Shown here in pieces: positions 26,101-35,100 of a stretch of 64,000 bases of DNA. Source of the stretch: Oasisia sp. SBJ-2009 (taxonomy: Eukaryota > Annelida > Polychaeta > Sabellida > Siboglinidae); the NCBI GenBank assembly GCA_964017155.1, contig OZ024858.1, positions 25,914,687 to 25,978,686 of the forward strand. Reading direction: 5' to 3'. Both the position numbers and the translations under genes were made by a program. Every line of letters starts with the position of its first letter. Within the stretch, counting starts at the first letter, position 1. The notes beneath the pieces were generated by a model. That model worked only from the letters and a program-made list of their open reading frames with translations, ran no database searches and was not told the origin of the DNA.

Positions 26101-29100
26101 GTACACTCTTGTTTCACTGTTAGTGTGACCAGTACGTTGGCAACCACGTCAACTAGTTCACTCTTGTTGCACTGTTAGTGTGACCAGTACGTTGGCAACC
26201 ACGTCAACTAGTACACTCTTGTTTCACTGTTAGTGTGACCAGTACGTTGGCAACCACGTCAACTAGTACACTCTTGTTGCACCGTTAGTGTGACCAGTAC
26301 GTTGGCAACCATGTCAACTAGTACACTCTTGTTTCACTGTTAGTGTGACCAGCATGTTGGCAACCACGTCAACTAGTTCACTCTTGTTGCACCGTTAGTG
26401 TGACCAGTACGTTGGCAACCATGTCAACTAGTACACTCTTGTTTCACTGTTAGTGTGACCAGCATGTTGGCAACCATGTCAACTAGTACACTCTTGTTGC
26501 ACCATTAGTGTGACCAGTACGTTGGCAACCACGTCAACTAGTACACTCTTGTTTCACTGTTAGTATGACCAGTACGTTGGCAACCACGTCAACTAGTACA
26601 CTCTTGTTGCACTGTTAGTGTGACCAGTACGTTGGCAACCACGGCAACTAGTACACTCTTGTTTCACTGTTAGTATGACCAGTACGTTGGCAACCACGTC
26701 AACTAGTACACTCTTGTTGCACTGTTAGTGTGACCAGTACGTTGGCAACCACGTCAACTAGTACACTCTTGTTGCACTGTTAGTGTGACCAGTATGTTGG
26801 CAACCACGTAAACTAGTACACTCTTGTTGCACTGTTAGTGTGACCAGTACGTTGGCAACCACGTCAACTAGTACACTCTTGTTGCACTGTTAGTGTGACC
26901 AGTACGTTGGCAACCAGGTCAACTAGTACACTCTTGTTGCACTGTTAGTGTGACCAGTACGTTGGCAACCACGTCAACTAGTACACTCTTGTTGCACTGT
27001 TAGTGTGACCAGTACGTTGGCAACCACGTCAACTAGTACACTCTTGTTGCTAGACAAAGGAGGATGACAGTACATCACAACCAAATTAAGTAAACTAAAG
27101 ATTATACTGTTCTCTTACTTAGCCCACATAAACACTCAACCAATCACTATGATTAACTTATCCAGCAGATTCCCGTGACCAGTTACATGGCATAACTGTA
27201 TAGACACTCACAAACACACGCAGGTAAATGTCTTCATTGTTTTTAGGGAAAGGTTTTCTTTTGCAATTTGTGGATGTATTTGTGGTGTGTTGTCCTTCAT
27301 AATAAGATTTTCTGTTAACAATACAACCGAAGAATGTGATTACAATATGAAAGCACTTTTAGCTGAATTTAAATGTTAGCCATATAACATAGTATCCTTG
27401 ACAATATGGCAAATACAACACTGAATATTTGGAGGGGGAGGGGTGGCTGAGGCTTGCCAAGACCTCTACTACAAGAAACTGGTTTTGAATGTTGCATTCA
27501 ACATTCAGCATAATCTAATGTGCATTGATTTTGCAACATTTAAAATATCAAGAGTTTGAACAAGAAATCACTAGATGTTGAAAACAAATTGTTTTATACA
27601 CTTATAAACAAAACATTAAAATTCTCAAGTCTCAATAAGATCTATTATGTGCTAGTGAAAGAAATATGGACTGTTTGCATAAATATTTGCATAAATTAAA
27701 GAAATCCTATCTGCTGTGTCTGGCCTTAAGGATTTCTGTAAGACATTCTAGTTCCCTTGCCACACTACCTTCCTATTGATTATCCTTGCAAGCCAGGGCT
27801 GTTTCCCATGCAAACTAGTCTTGGCAAATCAACTATGAGAAATGCATGAGTTTTGCTTGCTGAGTCAAATTGGCACTGACTGTTCCCACAGGTGAAACGT
27901 CACGACTGGCAAAGACAATAACTATATTGTTTTTGCCAGTCGTGACGTTTCACCTGTGTGAACAGTGCCAATACCCGTCCCAATCTGAAGCTGTATATAT
28001 AATTTTTGGGAATTCTAGTATTATGACTCCTCAATCACACGAGTATAGCTGAATGGTTTTGTGTATTCGAATGTATTTACTTCTACAAACCAAACATTGC
28101 TTATAACATGAGCAGCACGTGGCTGAAATCACGCAAAATTATTATGTGACAGCTAGAAGGCCGACCACACTCATCGTGGGTTGACATTAAAAGAGAAATT
28201 TGTGAAAGGGATGTGCCAGTGGTAGAAAAGTGCAGGTGACATAATCAGTCACAGCAACCCCTGGCATGCAAGGATAATATTGATTGATTCTGGAAGTAAC
28301 CATCCACAGCTCATAAAAGAAGTTGATGTTAGTCAAGCTGTCATGTACTGGCAGATGGACGGACGGATGAACTAACATTTATGCAATATGTGTTTCAGAT
28401 CACTGACATCTGGTTCTTCCTGTGCATCCTGGGAGTATTCATGGCTTCCTATGGCATCCCATCCTATGCTTTGCGATTCCCCAACGGACCACAGTCATTC
28501 ATGGGTTTAACACTACCATACTGGCAGATGTATGGAGAACTCGCTCTCGATGAAGTGGCAGGTATGGGCTGGTATATATACATACAATACATTATATATT
28601 ATCTAGTAGCATATAGGTATGGGTATGTTGTTATGTTATTTCACACAAGACAGATACGTTTCCAAACTCTAGCAATAAGGTTTGGGCACTAGTTCATGCG
28701 CTAGGTAACGTATGACGACTGCCACTACACAGACACATTAAAGAAAACATCTTTATGACTATAGTTGAACTGATCTGCACATGATTCTTAGCCACTGATA
28801 TAAACACTTAACTGTTCCTATACAAGATTACTATGTCAATCAAATGTTCAATGTGTAAAAATTATAATTAGCACAATTACATCACCATATTGGAGCTGTA
28901 CAACAGTCTGTCATGGACCTCCACCACTGTGCCCCATGGATAATTGCTGTGTTCTCCTTTGGAAACAGAGTTCATCCAAAAATTACCCCAAGAGATGCCA
29001 TTGAGAGGGACTGACAGATAGAACATACTGAAACGTTTCAATTTGTCACTATGTTAAATGGATGATAAGGCAAACCTAATATGTAGCATTTAATAAGAAA

Positions 29101-32100
29101 CATCACTGGCCAACACTTCAACAAACAGCTTTACATATACAGTGACCATTTCATTTGCTATGAGAACTTGTTGCGAGGCTTCCAGTACATGCAGACTTGT
29201 CTGTTGTTGCAGGTGATGTGGGCGAATGCTCTTTCAATCAGTCTGTCTATGCCAACTCGGACGTGGCGGCATGTGCAGAGAAGTCATACATGGCCTTGGG
29301 ATTGTATGCCATCTACATGCTCATGACCAATGTAGTGCTGCTCAACCTGCTCGTCGCTATGTTCACGTAGGCAAGCTTGCTCTGTGTGCGTGTGTGCGTG
29401 TGTGATTCTGATTCCAGTTCCAATCCAATAATTAATATCCTTGCTTCAGAGACATGGAGTAGCATGTAAATTGGTTTATTTTTATATTTAAGGTGACAGT
29501 TGTGGATGCTATTTGTGGGAATATATTTGAACAGCCTCAACTAGTTCTGTGGAGATTCTTGATCACATGGAAAAGCGGCTAATTTGCATAATTGTCACAC
29601 TTGCATAATTTGTATTGCTATAGAATGTAAATGTAATAAAATCAGCTCGGATAAATTTAGTGATGGCTGTATCAATGGTTATGCTGAGGCAACAACATAT
29701 AATCTGGAAAATGTAAACATTCCACATGATGCTATTATGTGTAATGATGTAAATTGCACAGATGATGCACATGTATCTGCGATAAATGTGTTTTTATGAT
29801 AATATCATAGAATCTATAACATATGCTAGTGATGAACTGGTGAGTCGGCAGGGTGGTAGGACAAAACCATACAAATGTAGACATGGACTTTTGGAAAGAG
29901 ATACACCAGGTAAACAACTGTAAAATACCTTTGCATAATAGTAATGAGGATGTTACTGGTATTGATGAAATAACTGAATTATGGCGATCTCATTTTAAAC
30001 AACTGTTTAATTGTATCAGGGGCAGACTTATGTATTTATGTCTTAAAGGAAGTCATTGACAGACATAGGAGTCTAAATGGGTCTATGTTTACATGCTCTT
30101 TAGAGGCTTCTAAAGCCTTTGATAGAGCGAAACATTCTATCTTATTTCAGAAGTTGATTGACGGGGAGGGAAGTACCTGGATATATTATTAGACTGCTTA
30201 TATATTGGTATACGAATCGGTCTATGTGTATAAGAAGGTCAGGCAAATTGTTGGAACATTTTCAGTGTGTTTTTTGTAGTATTTACCTAAACAAATCTGT
30301 TCAGTGACTAACGTGAATGATGTTGGTCACAACATTTACAATCATAGTTTTTACATTAGTATTTTGACATCCAAGACTACAGGAAGAACTCCCTTATGTT
30401 GAGTGTGAGTGGTGCACTGCACTTCCACTGCAGACTCTTCTATTTTACCCAAGACAGGCTCAGTTTCCCGACAGCACAAACAGTCCGCATCTGTGTCCAG
30501 TGGCTGGCGCTGGCCACACAGATACCTGTCAAAATAGTTATTTCAGTCCAGCTAACTCGGTGAGGTTTACAATAAAAGAGGAGACATGTCCCACTGTCAC
30601 ACTTCTCAACTGGTATCTCATTGAAAATAGAAAACATACTGCAGTATGATGTAAATAAACGAAAAAAAATTGAAATATAACTATACTTCAAAAACTAAAA
30701 TTAGTAACTTTGTCATATATGCTAAAAAACGCAGGGAGATTTTGTGCTAGTTGTCTATGTTTACAATCGTCAAAACAAAGAATCCGCAAGTTACATTACG
30801 CTACTGAGACCATTTTTATTATACCATGCCAATCAGTGTTTCCTAGTCATTTGGGAAGGACAGCCTGCCTATGGTCAACGTCTTGCCTGTCCTTGTTGGC
30901 TTCACACTCGGAGTTTGTGAGTGTTGGTTTGAACTGATAAGCCTCAACTACTGGAGTAAAATGTCACCGTCCGAAACATGTCGCTGTCACCATCAGTATC
31001 AATTTTATTTGATAAATCACTGTGGAAACTTCCAAATTCTATGCTGGTTTCATCAGACTACACCAGCCGTGTTTGTGTTTTTGTCAGTTTTGATGGGATA
31101 TGCAGCGGCAACGCCACAGCTGTGATCTCACCTATTCATCACAGGTCAAAGTTTACCCGAAGATATTTTGAGCGCCTTACGAACTGCATAGCTGGTTCGG
31201 CTTAAACTTGATTTATGTGTTAGTCAGATTAAAGGACAACAAATGGCAACGGTTTCGTGGCATACACCTAATAGAGTTAATATAAAGTAACAATTTCCAC
31301 ATATACTAAATTTTTTAACGCCAGCGGTTTACCAGAAAAATATTTTTGAACACCCAGCCATCAGAATACTATCAGCTACTCCATGTTAGACGAAGAATGA
31401 CGTCACGAAGCTTCGGCGCTCTCGACAGATTCCCTGTATATTAGTTATTTATAAATCCGTCTAGAGGCGCTGTGCGTGCGCAGTTTAGGCCCGCACCTCG
31501 AAAAAAAACATCAAAATGATCACCTACGATGACCAAACTTCGCAGGGCGTATCTACTACACCTGAACTACGGGTATGCACTTGTTACGTTATCAAAAAAA
31601 AAAAATTAATGCCTGAAATCGATCAAAATGTGTAAGTCAATACGATCTGACCCCACGGTTTAACGCAGCAAGATGGTGGCGCCACCTGACGGAGTTTACT
31701 GTTGCAGTAGCGACTCGGCGAGGCGTTATTTACTTACACATTTTGATCGATTTCAGGCATTAATAATTTCTTTGGATCACGTGACAAGTGCATACGCATA
31801 GTACAGGTGTAGTAGATACGCCCTGCGAAGTTTGGTCATCGTAGGTGATCATTTTGATGGTTTTTTCTAGGTGCGGGCCTAAACTGCAAAAGTACCCGCA
31901 AATTGTGAATCCAATGTTCAATACTACCGGTTGTTTCAACGGGAAAGAAAAAAAGATAGATCAAGATTTTTCACGGAACTAGTACTGCAACCGTATGCCG
32001 AACAGTAAGGCATAATTGCTAAAGTTTATACCATAGATTTGACCACAGATTTAGATACACGTCTAAGCAGCTGCTACATGTCACGCCAACTGAACGAAGA

Positions 32101-35100
32101 CTTGAAGTTGTTGACCCTTAACGACGTCGCAGGAAGCTGGAATGCTGCGCCCTTATTGGCCAAGCCAAGGTAACCCGTCACCGATGGCGGCGTCTAGGCC
32201 ATAGTGGATTTCGGTAGAATTTTAGACTTTAAGGTCACATTCTGAGTAAACCGCTCACGTAAAAAAATTGAGTATATGTGGAAATTGTTACTTTGTATAA
32301 ACTCTATTAGGTGTATGACAAGAAACTTTTGCCATTTTTTGTCCTTTAAGTGGGTAAGGTTATCTGTTGTAGATGTATACTACTATTACTACTAGTCATT
32401 TAGCAAAAAAGTTTGGGAAAAAGACGGTGTTCAAATGAGAGAATTCAAATAAAATTGTAATCCTCATGATGTTCAAGGCCTCCTTTTTGGTTGTGATTTT
32501 CTTGAAATGGTGTGCACTTTTGTGCCACCTAGCCAACCGGGAGTGATGTCAGTCATGTCACAGAAGTAAGGTAGCTAGTAGTATTTCACATGGCGTGTGT
32601 CTGCGGATTTGTGTTTCGGATTACACTTGAAATGAGGAATGTGATATTTTGGATATCACTAAGGATATGTGTAAAGCTTGTTGATAGATATCCACAGGAA
32701 TTTTTCCCTAACTTCTTGAATTATTACCGTTTGAACATTTATAATATTGAAATTTCCAACAGGATTTAACATGCTTTCTAACACATTAAAGATCAGCAAA
32801 ATGGACATACATTAGCTGTTTATAGGTATTTATAATTATAATTAAGAAAAATGCAATTTGTTTGGAATGGATATCATGTTGGGTTAATCTGTTGATGAAA
32901 TCCCAAAGGAAAAACATATTTTCGGACCAGTGGTTACTCTTAAACGTTAAGTTTGGGATAGAGTAAATGTCACTTCGTTGCTGTTTTGTTTGTTTCAGTA
33001 ACACGGTGAACTCTGTGCACGAGAACTCTGAGACAGTTTGGAGCTTCCATCGCTACAGTCTCGTCTCTGACTACGATGACAAGCCATGGTTTCCGCCACC
33101 CATCATCTTTATCAGCTTCATCTATCGCATTGGGAAAGCCTTAGTGTCCCTTTGCATCGATCCAAAGGACAAGGACACAAATGCATTATGTGAGTCGATT
33201 AAGTACCAATTGTTCTGCTAAATCCTGATGACAAAAGTATTGTAATATTGCCGTCTTGTTTGTAGTTTTACCACATTTACTGGCAAGCACAACTGCACAA
33301 TTCAAAGATAAAATAAATCAAACAGTTACTAGAAAGTGTTTCGATATTTTCATGACCATCCAGCAACAACTAGTATTTTTTTTTACTTTTTCTCAAATGT
33401 TGCATAGGCATATCTTAAGGTACATAGGTAGTACATGAGATATGTGAAGTAGTACATGAGATATGTGTATTTGATTGAATGTTTCTAAGGGTGGTCTGCC
33501 AGGAACCATGGGTATTGTTATGCACTGAAGGCCAGGTGGCCTGCCTGGAAAGTATAGCTAATTGGAATTTAATCTGTGGCAGACTGCTTCTGTGGGCTTT
33601 AATTAGATGCATCTTCATAACAGTCAATTTTTGCAAATGCAAGTGTGTTTTACAAGCTTTTACAATCTGTGACTGTGGTATATTGTCACCTGTAGGTGAC
33701 AAACATAATAACATTTATATTCTGAACAACTATAAAATTATTATAATGAAATGTCACACATTTTATTGATATAAACTACATTCTGGTCACTGGGCTGGTT
33801 AGGTGGAGTGGAAGTAGATAACTGTTTCTTGACTAATAACCACTAATGTCACTGCATTCACATATTCTGGCTGTGTTTCTTGTCAGCTCATAAGAGTAAA
33901 TGCCAATTATGCCATCATGGTCAAAATAGGCCAAGGGAATTCAGGGCATGTCATTTTTTGGTCCTCTGGTCTGAAGTTCAATGGGCTTGTGGCATCACTC
34001 AGCATCCGCTGTCTGTCATTAGCTCTCAAATTTCACAAACCATTGAAGATCTGTTTTTTTAAATGTTTACAGACGTTTCTCAGGATACTGTCACTATGCA
34101 CTAGAAATGTTTTAGAGCCTCCTATGGTAGGCAAGTCAGGCCTTGACATTAAAGTTTTGTATCCACTGGCCGGGAGGGCCAGTAGATGTGAAAAGTTACT
34201 GCATGGCCCGCCCAAAAAGTTACTGGCCCGAATATTGTAAAAAAATATGTCCACCATCTTACAAGACTAAGCTTCGACTAGAGTGTCATCATGCAGACTT
34301 TCCAAAGCTCTCATGCAGCATGTGTCTAAAAATATTAATATTGCCACTATTGAAGAAAATTCAACATTAAATGAAATTTGTTAATTGTGGTGGTCTGCTA
34401 ATATAACATATGAGGCGCACATTTATGTATAGACTACATTGATTATTTCATATGACAAAAAAATAAATATCTATCTCAATGACAACACTCGAAATCTTCT
34501 GTCAGTGTTATGATTCTTCTGTATTAAGGATGGGACAAATCTGGAAATTCACTCAAATCGAATATCAAATTAAATATTCTCAAAATTTTAAATGTGAATT
34601 GAATACGAATATTCAGTGGCTTCAAATTCGATTAGAATATTGAACGCTGTTGAGATACGTTGCGGGACCTGCACGGAGGTGCCATCCCATGGCCATGATG
34701 CCGATGACTCATGGCCATGGGATGACGCCACAGTGCAGGTTCCAGCAACACATCTCGACAGCGTACGATATTCTAATCGAATTTGAAGCCACTGAATCGT
34801 GGCCATAGTCGTGTCGATCTTTTTAGTAATGTGGCATATGGACATATCCAGATTGCGTAAGTAACCCGACAGAAAATCAGTCTACTGGGCTACCACTATT
34901 TCGAACCTTGGGTTACGGAAACATTGTCAGGTGTCAGTCGGATTAAAACCAGTGGCCCGTCGGGCCAGTAGAATTTAAAAACTGGTGGCCCAACAGCTAT
35001 AAAACATACATTGGGCCAGTGCCAGTGTTGAGCCCTGCAAGCAGTGTTAGAACGATGTAACTTCACTATCAGCTGATTAAAGATGTATTGTCACCTATAA

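Larger units (their letters stand above)
31233..32345. mobile_element. TTAA-flanked THAP-bearing DNA transposon, copy 2 (inverted)
   Basis: TTAA at 31229-31232 precedes AGGACAAC; GTTTTTTGTCCT-type end precedes TTAA at 32346-32349. The termini and interior match 11,671-12,500 in reverse orientation. A THAP start (MPYCSAYGC) lies on the minus strand at 32,013. A foldback element has inserted at about 31,480-31,887, replacing or accompanying the loss of the THAP C-terminal half. Confidence 0.87.

Noticed and set aside
24111..27050. Possible CRISPR array
   Set aside because: The 55-bp units are nearly identical along their whole length with no unique spacers, in a eukaryotic intron; it is a satellite.
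30710..31205. Overlapping frames of 75-84 codons just before the second THAP transposon
   Set aside because: No motif recognised on either strand; reading through them gives no consistent protein.
33479..33769. 96-codon plus-strand frame and its 99-codon antisense
   Set aside because: No known similarity, no splice connection to the TRPM frame, and located in a repeat-rich intron.
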